Part shown: piece by piece, positions 33,874 through 41,450 of the stretch
How positions within the stretch are numbered: position 1 is the first letter of the stretch
Layout of the letters: each line of letters starts with the position of its first letter
Assembly: GCA_964464635.1 (NCBI GenBank)
Contig: CAYXGT010000010.1
Coordinates: forward strand, 1 to 45,292
Length of the DNA stretch: 45,292 nt
Direction: 5' to 3'
Source of the DNA: CAYLMG01 sp964464635
Lineage (GTDB): Bacteria; Planctomycetota; Phycisphaerae; Sedimentisphaerales; Anaerobacaceae
Notes under the pieces: model-generated
Seen by the model: the letters and a program-made list of their open reading frames with translations, nothing else
What the model was told of the DNA's origin: nothing
The model's database searches: none
Translations under genes and position numbers: made by a program

Positions 33874-35337
33874 TCAGGTGAGATTTTCGTCCAGAATCCG
33901 GGAAACGAGCTTAGGATTCGCACTGCCCCTGGTTTTCTGCATAACCTGTCCTAACAAAAAACCCTTCGCTTTCTGGCTCTTTTTAGGGTTTTTCTTCACA
34001 TCCTCAACGGCCTGAGGATTTTCAGCGAGGACCTGCATAACAACCGCCTTTATCTCATCAACGTCGCTTTTTTGAAGAAGATTAAGCTCTTCAGCCAGCT
34101 TCTGGGCCGATTTGCCGGTTTTCAGCATTTGCTCGAGAATATTATTCGCTGCGGTGGCGTTTACCTGCCCCGATTCCACCAGTTTTGCCAGCTCAGCAAC
34201 CTGCTCCGCCGCCAATCCGAGCTCTCCAATTGTCTTTGCCGCCTCTCTGGCGAGCTTCAGGCCGACCTGAGTAATAAGATTGCAGGCCCTTTTTGGGTCC
34301 GCTCCATTTTTGACCACCTCATCAAAAAACTGCGCGGTCGAACGCTCCGCCGTCAATACCTCAGCGTCATAATTGCTTAACTGGTATTGCTTTACGAATC
34401 TTAGCTGCATCTGTAAAGGAAGCTCACACAGCCGGGATTTGATTTCCTCAAGCCATTTATCGTCAAGCCTCACCGCCAATAAGTCCGGCTCAGGAAAATA
34501 CCTGTAATCATGAGCCTCCTCTTTTTCCCTCTGCAAAACGGTAACCTGCCTCTCATCGTCCCAGCCGCGGGTCGTCTTATTACCCATCTGCATTACTTCG
34601 CCGGTCTCTGAAAAATTATCAATTTGCCTGTTAATTTCGTATTCGATGCTTCTTTCAAGCGCACGGAAACTATTGAGGTTTTTTATCTCGGTGATTGGTG
34701 TTTTATATTCTCTGCCGTCCTTTGTGATAATAAGATTGACGTTCGGTTCGAAACGCATATGCCCTTTTTGCATATCCGCTTCCGATACACCCAGGAATCT
34801 GACAATCCGCTGCAGCTCAACAGCCAGCACTTTCACCTCTTCGGCGCTGTTCATATCCGGCTGGGTAACGATTTCCAAAAGAGGTGTGCCTGTCCTGTTG
34901 AGGTCAACCTGTGAGTAGCCCTCGGCTGTATGCAGATTTTTACCCGCATCCTCCTCCAGATGCGCCCTGATGATTCTGATTTTCTTTGTTGTCCCATCCT
35001 TGAGCGGTATCTCGATAAAGCCGTCACTGGCCAGCGGCAAATCGTACTGGCTTATCTGATAATTTTTCGGCAAATCGGGATAATAGTAGCTTTTCCTGTC
35101 CCACTTGGTAAATCTCGCGATTTTGCAGTTAAGGGCAAGACCGGTCAGCACGGAATATTCATACGCCTTCTTATTCATTACCGGCAGCACACCCGGCATA
35201 CCAATACACACCGGACACACCCTGCTGTTCGCCGGCTCACCAAAGCTCAGCGCACAGCCGCAGAACATCTTACTCTGCGTGCACAACTGAACGTGAATCT
35301 CAAGACCAACTATAACCTTATACTTTAACTCTGCCAT
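33874..35337 (-). CDS. gatB: Aspartyl/glutamyl-tRNA amidotransferase subunit B
   Basis: About 487 residues. It starts MAELKYKVIVGLEIHVQL and contains GCALSFGEPANSRVCPVCIG, where C(x)..C pairs suggest the zinc site, and YDLPLASDGFIEI. The C-terminal helical and YqeY-like parts bind tRNA. It works with GatC and GatA to amidate Asp-tRNA-Asn or Glu-tRNA-Gln. The ATG at 35337 is used; an earlier ATG at 35370 sits in a repeat. It is separated from gatA by two accessory genes. Confidence 0.94.
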   Translation of the reverse strand: MAELKYKVIVGLEIHVQLCTQSKMFCGCALSFGEPANSRVCPVCIGMPGVLPVMNKKAYEYSVLTGLALNCKIARFTKWDRKSYYYPDLPKNYQISQYDLPLASDGFIEIPLKDGTTKKIRIIRAHLEEDAGKNLHTAEGYSQVDLNRTGTPLLEIVTQPDMNSAEEVKVLAVELQRIVRFLGVSEADMQKGHMRFEPNVNLIITKDGREYKTPITEIKNLNSFRALERSIEYEINRQIDNFSETGEVMQMGNKTTRGWDDERQVTVLQREKEEAHDYRYFPEPDLLAVRLDDKWLEEIKSRLCELPLQMQLRFVKQYQLSNYDAEVLTAERSTAQFFDEVVKNGADPKRACNLITQVGLKLAREAAKTIGELGLAAEQVAELAKLVESGQVNATAANNILEQMLKTGKSAQKLAEELNLLQKSDVDEIKAVVMQVLAENPQAVEDVKKNPKKSQKAKGFLLGQVMQKTRGSANPKLVSRILDENLT

Positions 35338-35345
35338 TTTAATTA

Positions 35346-35490
35346 GCCACGAATGAATACGAATAAACACTAACTAAATATACTTTATATCAGCCACGAA
35401 TGAACACAAATAAACACAAATTAAAAAACATTAAATTAGCCACGAATGAACACAAATAAACACAAATAAACACAAATATACTCGATTTTA
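35346..35490. repeat. Tandem CCACGAATGAACACAAATAA repeat
   Basis: Three imperfect copies beginning at 35346, 35393 and 35439 (the third extended by more AAATAAACAC units) lie just upstream of gatB. The same motif in the opposite orientation is at 36427-36453 and 36901-36925, on the other side of the accessory genes. Confidence 0.85.
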
Positions 35491-35508
35491 TATTTATCAT
35501 CCACACTA

Positions 35509-36444
35509 CTATATGTTCCACCGCTGCGTTTTTAACCAGTATTTCTTCCAAGTTTCTCGTAATTTCTCTATAGTTTCTTCTGAGGATATAGGCTCGTCGA
35601 GATATTCAAATTGTTCTAATCGAGGAGGTGGTAAAAATTCACCGAAACCGCAAAATAACAAATTATTTCCTATAAAACTTGCTGTCTCACATATAATCCT
35701 TTGAGCATTTAAAACCTTGCCTAATGCTTCCTTGATTTCGTCGTCCTTAATCACCTTTCTGCTTTCAGGTATGGCAGCATGTGCAATAAACTTGTTTACA
35801 TATTTGCACAATTCCTCAATACTTTTCAATTTGTTATCAAACCGTTTGAGAATATTATCAGGAACCAGGTCTTCAGGGCTTCTTTTACCATCGCTTATTC
35901 CCGCCATAGAATCTATTCTTCTATGAATATCTTCAGAGGAAGCTATTTCTTTAGGTACAACAAAAATCCCTTTTGTATAACCTGTGTTTCTTTTAAAGTC
36001 TGCCAACGCTCTTTCGTAATCATACGGCAAATTATGAAAGGCAAGAATGTTTTTTCTGGTTAATAAACTATCATTCTTTTTCATATCTTCAATTAAGTTA
36101 TACAACGAATAAACTGTGTATTGTTTATTTCTTCGTACTCTATTGAAGTCTTTATCTACAAGTCTCCTTATCGACAGCAGTTGGGTTTTAAAAAAAGACT
36201 GATTTATAAAATAACGCATTATCTTGTTTTGTTTAATTTCGCCTTTGTCATCTATTGCGGCATATTTTCTTGACTCATTTATGCACTGAAAAATGGCACA
36301 ATCAAATATCATATCATAAACTTGGTTACGAATTGAGTGTTGATCTTTTCCCAAAAGCATGTTTTTCCACTCTTTAAATTTTCCCCTAAAATCTTTGATT
36401 GGGTGTGCTACTGAAACAGAATTATTGTGTTTATTCGTGTTCAT
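35509..36444 (-). CDS. Hypothetical protein, possibly HEPN/AbiU2-like
   Basis: 311 residues, mostly alpha-helical and AT-rich. The segment SIEELCKYVNKFIAHAAIPESRK and the earlier FFKTQLLSIRRLVDKDFN resemble AbiU2-type HEPN proteins, which often have an (R/K)xxxAH element. This is a weak recognition by eye, not a firm domain call. The ATG lies in a copy of the CCACGAATGAACACGAATAA repeat, so the first residues (MNTNKHN) are repeat-encoded. It sits between gatA and gatB and could be a defence or toxin gene. Confidence 0.6.
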   Translation of the reverse strand: MNTNKHNNSVSVAHPIKDFRGKFKEWKNMLLGKDQHSIRNQVYDMIFDCAIFQCINESRKYAAIDDKGEIKQNKIMRYFINQSFFKTQLLSIRRLVDKDFNRVRRNKQYTVYSLYNLIEDMKKNDSLLTRKNILAFHNLPYDYERALADFKRNTGYTKGIFVVPKEIASSEDIHRRIDSMAGISDGKRSPEDLVPDNILKRFDNKLKSIEELCKYVNKFIAHAAIPESRKVIKDDEIKEALGKVLNAQRIICETASFIGNNLLFCGFGEFLPPPRLEQFEYLDEPISSEETIEKLRETWKKYWLKTQRWNI

Positions 36445-36453
36445 TCGTGGCCA
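36427..36453. repeat. CCACGAATGAACAC repeat, inverted copy
   Basis: Reads GTGTTTATTCGTGTTCATTC then GTGGCCA on the plus strand, so it is inverted relative to the 35346-35490 array. It contains the start codon of the gene at 35509-36444. Confidence 0.85.
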
Positions 36454-36487
36454 ATTATACCTTCAAGTAGCGTTCATTTTCTCCTAA

Positions 36488-36868
36488 TTAAAAAACCAGC
36501 CTTTTATACTCGAACTTTGGTTTACCAAAATTCAGGATAAGACCCAGCTTAAGTCTTGTAGCCCGTAAATAATTTAACACCTGAGCGGTATGGATATTTG
36601 TGATAACATCAGTTGCTTTTAGCTCAAGTATTAGCTTGTTTTCTACCAGAATGTCCGCAAAATATTGACCTATAACTTTGTTCTGAAAATAAACATCTGC
36701 TTGAGCTTGCTGTCTGGCAGTTATCTTTTCTCTGTCAAGCAGCATCATCAGGGCGTTCTCATAAACCTTTTCCAGAAAACCGCAACCAAGCTCATTATGC
36801 ACTTCTAATGCCAATTCAATGATTTTATAAGAAAGTTCTTTATAAATTATATTTTCGTTCTCATTCAT
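36488..36868 (-). CDS. GxxExxY family protein
   Basis: 126 residues with the family motif GFLEKVYENAL (GxxExxY) and the PD-(D/E)xK-like strand pattern ADILVENKLILELKA. The family is a nuclease-fold group of unknown task, often scattered near repeats. It is flanked by the repeat at 36901-36975 upstream and by the accessory gene downstream. Confidence 0.88.
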   Translation of the reverse strand: MNENENIIYKELSYKIIELALEVHNELGCGFLEKVYENALMMLLDREKITARQQAQADVYFQNKVIGQYFADILVENKLILELKATDVITNIHTAQVLNYLRATRLKLGLILNFGKPKFEYKRLVF

Positions 36869-36900
36869 TCAAGAGCAAAACTAAATCAATTATAATCCAT

Positions 36901-36975
36901 TAGTGTCCATTCGTGTTCATTCGTGGCTAAATTATCTTTTTCCTTAATAATATTTTCGTGTTAATTCGTGGTTAA
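36901..36975. repeat. CCACGAATGAACAC repeats, inverted copies
   Basis: TTCGTGTTCATTCGTGGCTAA (within 36901-36930) and the shorter TTCGTGTTAATTCGTGG (36955-36971) lie between the gatA stop and the GxxExxY start. Confidence 0.8.
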
Positions 36976-36996
36976 TCAATCCTTTTCATGGTTAAA

Positions 36997-38469
36997 TCAA
37001 ATTTTCATAACAGGCTTTCTTTTATGCCATTCTGTTTTTAATTCATACATCCTTGCTATTCGCAATAATTTATCTTCCGTAAATGTCGGCGAAAGAACCT
37101 GCAGGCCGATGGGCAGATTCTTATCATCAAAACCGCACGGAATACTGATACCCGGTATGCCCGCCAGGTTCACCGCAATCGTGTAGATATCCTCAAGATA
37201 CATTTGCAGAGGGTTGGTCGTTTTCTCGCCGAGCTTAAAGGCCGTAGCAGGTGAGACCGGCATCATAATGCAATCGCACTTTTCGAAAGCCCGCGTAAAG
37301 TCGCCCCGTATCAGATTTCGCACCTTCAACGCCTTCAGATAATATGCATCGTAGTAACCGCTCGAAAGAGCGTAAGTGCCGAGCATAATTCTCCTTTTAA
37401 CTTCCTGCCCGAAACCTTCAGCACGTGACTTCGTATATACTTCAATATAATCACCCGGGTTCGGCGTTCGATGACCGTAGTGAACACCGTCATACCGGGC
37501 GAGGTTGCTGGATGCCTCTGCGGTAGCTATTATGTAATATGCAGCGATGGCATAATCGAGGTGCGGCATCTCAAGCTCTATGATTTCAGCACCGCCGGAT
37601 TTATATAATTCAACGGCTGCCTCAATCGCCTTTCTTACCTGCGGTTTAGCCGCGGAGGTGAATTGCGGAGTTACGCCAATTTTCAGATTCTCTACCGGTT
37701 CATCGAGTTTTTCAAGATAGTCTGGCAGCCGAGCATTTTTCTCGTCAACGCTTGTGCTGTCTTTTTCATCGTATCCGGTGATGACATTCATCATTAAAGC
37801 GCAGTCTTCTACCGTTTTTGTAATAGGTCCTATCTGGTCAAGGCTTGAGCCAAACGCAACAAGGCCGTATCTCGACACTCGGCCGTAAGTCGGTTTCAAT
37901 CCAACCACACCGCAAAAATCGGCAGGCAATCGTATCGAGCCGCCGGTATCTGAACCCAGGGCGGCAAAGCACAATCCCGCTGCAACCGCCGCAGCCGAGC
38001 CGCCGCTGCTGCCGCCGGGAACTCTGGCTGTGTCCCAGGGATTGACGGTTCGCTTCAGGCCGGAATTCTCAGTACTCGAGCCCATAGCAAACTCGTCCAG
38101 ATTGGTCTTGCCGATTATAACCGCATCCGCAGCAAGCAGCTTATCAACTACCGTCGCATTATAAGGCGATTTGAAATTCTCTAATATCTTCGACGCACAG
38201 GTCGTAGCCCCGAAGGTTGTGCACATATTATCTTTTATCGCGACAGGAACACCGGCTAACTTTCCTGCGCTTTGGCCTTCAGCAATTTTCTTATCGACTC
38301 TCTTTGCCTGCTCGAGGGCCTGCTCTTTGAAAATGCTGATATACGCCCCTATTGTCGGTTCGTATTTTTCAATATCTGCAAAAACGCTCTCGGTGACATC
38401 AGAGCTTCTAATCCGCCCTGCTGCTATCTCGTCTCTTAATTGTCTCGCAGTTATCTTTTTCATTGTCAT
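36997..38469 (-). CDS. gatA: Aspartyl/glutamyl-tRNA amidotransferase subunit A
   Basis: 490 residues of the amidase signature family. The Ser-cisSer-Lys triad is in VAIKDNM (Lys), GGSSGGSAAAVAAG and GSDTGGSIRLPADFCG. It makes ammonia from glutamine for the GatB step. A second ATG at 38463 is an equally good start. It is split from gatC by one AT-rich gene and from gatB by two. Confidence 0.95.
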   Translation of the reverse strand: MTMKKITARQLRDEIAAGRIRSSDVTESVFADIEKYEPTIGAYISIFKEQALEQAKRVDKKIAEGQSAGKLAGVPVAIKDNMCTTFGATTCASKILENFKSPYNATVVDKLLAADAVIIGKTNLDEFAMGSSTENSGLKRTVNPWDTARVPGGSSGGSAAAVAAGLCFAALGSDTGGSIRLPADFCGVVGLKPTYGRVSRYGLVAFGSSLDQIGPITKTVEDCALMMNVITGYDEKDSTSVDEKNARLPDYLEKLDEPVENLKIGVTPQFTSAAKPQVRKAIEAAVELYKSGGAEIIELEMPHLDYAIAAYYIIATAEASSNLARYDGVHYGHRTPNPGDYIEVYTKSRAEGFGQEVKRRIMLGTYALSSGYYDAYYLKALKVRNLIRGDFTRAFEKCDCIMMPVSPATAFKLGEKTTNPLQMYLEDIYTIAVNLAGIPGISIPCGFDDKNLPIGLQVLSPTFTEDKLLRIARMYELKTEWHKRKPVMKI

Positions 38470-38479
38470 TCTAAAAAAA

Positions 38480-39061
38480 TTATGGATTTAATGCGTGCCA
38501 ATGTAAATCAACTAAAATTACTAAGATAATTAGACAAACAACTGGAATGAGATAACCTCCCAATATGAATAAAAATAAAATAGAAATAAAAGGAGGCGCA
38601 TACAAAGGAACTGGTTGAAGTATTCCCAATATTTTATGGATACTCTTTAATTGAGCCACACTTTTGACACCTAAGGTTCTCCAATTTATGAAATATAATA
38701 AATTTATTTGTCCTCCTATAACTAAATCATTTTGTATTAAATATAATTCAATCCGTTTTTTTAGGCTTAGAATACATTCGTAGGCGTCTATAGCTTTAAA
38801 CGTTTGATGAATATATGAACAAATAAAAAAAAACATAAACAAAATATATATGGTCATTGATGTATACAACATTTGTCTGCATTTACTGCTATTAAATACT
38901 TCCTTTATGTCGTCTTTAACAACATAACCAAAGATACCTAGAAAAGCACCTGAAACAAGTAATCCATAATTAATAATACTATTTTGAAATCCTATTCTTA
39001 ATCTGGTTTCGTTGCTTAAATGCTCAAACTCTAATTTATAAAATGACAAGATATCACACAT
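38480..39061 (-). CDS. Small membrane protein of unknown function
   Basis: 193 residues, strongly AT-rich compared with the gat genes. It has about four hydrophobic helices (near 28-46, 67-87, 143-162, 165-187). The charged middle (IELYLIQNDL) and the C-terminal LVDLHWHALNP have no family that I recognise. It lies in the gatC-gatA gap and is probably an acquired gene. Confidence 0.6.
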   Translation of the reverse strand: MCDILSFYKLEFEHLSNETRLRIGFQNSIINYGLLVSGAFLGIFGYVVKDDIKEVFNSSKCRQMLYTSMTIYILFMFFFICSYIHQTFKAIDAYECILSLKKRIELYLIQNDLVIGGQINLLYFINWRTLGVKSVAQLKSIHKILGILQPVPLYAPPFISILFLFILGGYLIPVVCLIILVILVDLHWHALNP

Positions 39062-39090
39062 AATTAAAACCTTAATTTTATAAATTTATT

Positions 39091-39399
39091 TTATGCTCCC
39101 GAACTGTCATCGAGTATCTTCGGGACCTTGAAGAACTGTCCGTCACTTTGCGGTGCATTAGCCAGGGCCTGGCTAACATTAAGGGATTCTTTAATCTCAT
39201 CTTCTCTGAAACAATTTGTGATTGGCAGGCAGTGAGCCAACGGCTCGACGTTTTCGGTATCGAGCTGGTTCATCTTTTCCATATATTGAAGTATCGACTC
39301 TAACTGGGCCGTGAATTCCTTCACTTCTTGTTCTGTAAGGTCCAGCCGGGCCAGCTTCGCCACCTTTTTGACCTGTTCTTCGGTGATTTTTTTATCCAT
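39091..39399 (-). CDS. gatC: Aspartyl/glutamyl-tRNA amidotransferase subunit C
   Basis: 102 residues beginning MDKKITEEQVKKVAKLARL, with EFTAQLESILQYMEKMNQLDT and FREDEIKESL, typical of GatC. It stabilises the GatA-GatB complex. It lies right after the rpmB terminator hairpin. Confidence 0.95.
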   Translation of the reverse strand: MDKKITEEQVKKVAKLARLDLTEQEVKEFTAQLESILQYMEKMNQLDTENVEPLAHCLPITNCFREDEIKESLNVSQALANAPQSDGQFFKVPKILDDSSGA

Positions 39400-39418
39400 A
39401 AAGAAACCTAATGTAAAA

Positions 39419-39442
39419 GGCGAGGCAGAAACAAGCCTCGCC
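39419..39442 (-). terminator. rpmB terminator
   Basis: On the minus strand GGCGAGGC, loop TTGTTTCT, GCCTCGCC followed by TTTTACATT. A perfect 8-bp stem with a short T-run, 20 bp before gatC, so read-through into gatC is likely partial. Confidence 0.7.
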
Positions 39443-39470
39443 GCAGGTTAATACTCCGGGAAACCAATTT

Positions 39471-39737
39471 TTACTTCGACTTCGCCTCAGCGGGCTTGTA
39501 GTTTCGTTTCGGGGGTTTTTGAACCAGCCCCATTCGGATAGCCTTTGCAGAGACTTTCACCCTGCACACCTTGCCGTCGATAACAGCCCTGACTTTTTGA
39601 ATATTAGGCTTGAATTTTCTTTTCGAAATACCGGTTATCTTTCGCCCGACACCGCCAAGGTATTTTGCCTTGCCTCGTCTCGATATTCTTCTGCCTGAAA
39701 CAGTACGCTTACCAGTAAAGTAACACACTCTCGACAT
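39471..39737 (-). CDS. rpmB: 50S ribosomal protein L28
   Basis: 88 residues, MSRVCYFTGKRTVSGRRISR..., with VSAKAIRMGL as in bL28. It is a large-subunit protein. The N-terminal VCYFTGK has one cysteine, so a zinc-knuckle form is not indicated. An AGGAG site precedes the ATG by 9 nt. No rRNA or rpmG partner is adjacent. Confidence 0.95.
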   Translation of the reverse strand: MSRVCYFTGKRTVSGRRISRRGKAKYLGGVGRKITGISKRKFKPNIQKVRAVIDGKVCRVKVSAKAIRMGLVQKPPKRNYKPAEAKSK

Positions 39738-39880
39738 ATACCTGACTCCTGTTTATAGACTCTTTTTCAAACTACATAGAAACCGCAATTTTATAGATTC
39801 CATCAGAAATTGCAAGAGCAAAGCGTAATTTTATTAAAAACAGTCTTAATCGTCAAAAAACGGCTTAAGGCACATTTTTC

Positions 39881-39908
39881 TTGACATCAGAGCTAAAATT
39901 GATATAAT
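39881..39908 (+). promoter_or_regulatory. Promoter of the dockerin-type secreted protein
   Basis: Consensus -35 TTGACA (39881-39886) and -10 TATAAT (39903-39908) with a 16-bp spacer. The leader to the ATG at 40009 would be about 95 nt. Confidence 0.75.
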
Positions 39909-40008
39909 ATTAAGAAAAGACGAAGGAATGATGAGCAGCATAATACAAAATTAACCTCAAACCTCTCGCCGAAACAACTTTAACAAAGACAGGAAAGGAA
40001 TATGAATT

Positions 40009-41316
40009 ATGTTTAGAAAAATGCTAACGCTAATGGCCATAATAATAGGCTTTTCAGCTATGGAAGTTCAAGCTGCCGTCATCGACTCAAACTGGGTCGG
40101 CGGCTCATCGGGGGAATGGGACCAGGCAAGTAACTGGGACCCGAATATTGTGCCGGACAATACCCTCACAGATACCTTTGTAGTCATTATAGACAGCAAT
40201 AGCATCGGCGTAGATGATGTATTGGTCTGGCTCCAGCAGAACCGAACTATTAACAAACTCGATTGTTACGGGGCTGTTTGCCTAATGCAAAGCGGCCCAT
40301 ATAGAACTTGGACAAAGCTTACCCTGGCCGAAGTAGAAGGGCTGACAAACCACGGTGAGCTTTACATTGAAGATGACATTACAATCGCCGGTAACGTGAC
40401 GAATTCTACAGGGGCTGAAATAGAGTTCGGACAATCAAGCATTGTCGGAAATTTAGATAATCATGCTGGCGCTACTTTCCTGCAGGAATCTGAGTCCGGC
40501 GAGATATATGGCAATGCAACAAATGCTGGCGAGATAAGGATTGAACCCACCGCTCAATTCTACGCTAACCCCTATTTCCGCAATATCGGACAGGTTTTCA
40601 TAGATGGCGGGGTGTGTGAGGCAGATCAGATTCTTGATAATAATAGCACCGGCGTTATCCAGGGCTTTGGAGTCCTTGATGTAGAGGAGCAATCGCTACA
40701 AAATAAAGGCCAAATTATTGCATCCGGTGGCACGCTATCCGTCCTTAATGAAGGTTCCATTACAAACACCGGTACGTTGGCAAACAAGGCACTCTCTACA
40801 CTCAACATTCGGTCACCCAACAATGTAAACAACCTAGGTACTATCGAAGTCAATGCAGGCGGAGGTGTGGCTTTTGACTGCAATGTAGTTAATGAGCCGA
40901 ATGCCATTATTAAGCTTCTCGGAGGAACTTTAGCGGCAACAACGATTACACAAAGAGCAGATGCCAATTTTGAAGGTTTCGGCGGGATTACAGGAGATGT
41001 TGTTATCGACCATAATGGAATAATAGAGCTTACCGGAACGACAAATATTGTCGGAGATGTTAATATATCACCGAATGCAACCCTTGAGATAAGTGACGGC
41101 GCAACGCTGATTACAGGCCGGACCGTATGCAATGGCACAATCCATATCAAAGGCGGCTATCTCATTCCGCAGGGCGGTTTATCGGGCGACTGCAATATCA
41201 TCTGGGAAGCGGGACTTTTTACAAATCCTGCTGATTTCAATCTCGACGGCGAGGTAAATTTCGGCGACTTCGCATATTTCGCCGAAACCTGGCTATGGAA
41301 AACAGGCTGGTATTGA
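40009..41316 (+). CDS. Secreted protein with beta-helix-like body and dockerin-like EF-hand tail
   Basis: 435 residues. It has a signal peptide (to about residue 22, VQA-A) and a long body of repeating strand units (SNNVTNS-, NKGQIIASGG-, ITNTGTL-like), typical of a solenoid or beta-helix adhesin. The C-terminal segment ADFNLDGEVNFGDFAYFAE (about 407-425) is an EF-hand type loop, half of a type I dockerin as in many planctomycete secreted proteins. AGGAAAGGA precedes the ATG. It may attach to a cell-surface complex or to polysaccharide. No cohesin gene is in the window. Confidence 0.85.
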   Translation: MFRKMLTLMAIIIGFSAMEVQAAVIDSNWVGGSSGEWDQASNWDPNIVPDNTLTDTFVVIIDSNSIGVDDVLVWLQQNRTINKLDCYGAVCLMQSGPYRTWTKLTLAEVEGLTNHGELYIEDDITIAGNVTNSTGAEIEFGQSSIVGNLDNHAGATFLQESESGEIYGNATNAGEIRIEPTAQFYANPYFRNIGQVFIDGGVCEADQILDNNSTGVIQGFGVLDVEEQSLQNKGQIIASGGTLSVLNEGSITNTGTLANKALSTLNIRSPNNVNNLGTIEVNAGGGVAFDCNVVNEPNAIIKLLGGTLAATTITQRADANFEGFGGITGDVVIDHNGIIELTGTTNIVGDVNISPNATLEISDGATLITGRTVCNGTIHIKGGYLIPQGGLSGDCNIIWEAGLFTNPADFNLDGEVNFGDFAYFAETWLWKTGWY

Positions 41317-41319
41317 TTG

Positions 41320-41442
41320 TTAAATATCAAAATCAGTAATCTTCTTCAGGTACGCTACTTCTGCCGGCAAACGCTTTGTTCTTTTTTTACGCTGGAGTGT
41401 TGCAGTTCCTGGAATTCTTACTGCACGATATTTTTTCTTCAC
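41320..41442 (-). CDS. Possible 40-residue basic peptide
   Basis: A GTG-started frame (KKKYRAVRIPGTATLQRKKR... ending ITDFDI) beginning 8 bp after the stop of the TPR/SGNH gene. It is rich in lysine and arginine and has a clean stop. No family match is recognised and the ribosome-binding site is poor, so this is a tentative gene. Confidence 0.3.
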   Translation of the reverse strand: MKKKYRAVRIPGTATLQRKKRTKRLPAEVAYLKKITDFDI

Positions 41443-41450
41443 CGCTTATT

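Noticed and set aside
35346..35490. Considered as a CRISPR array
   Set aside because: Copies are imperfect, spacing is uneven and spacer sequence is itself repeat-derived; no cas gene is near.
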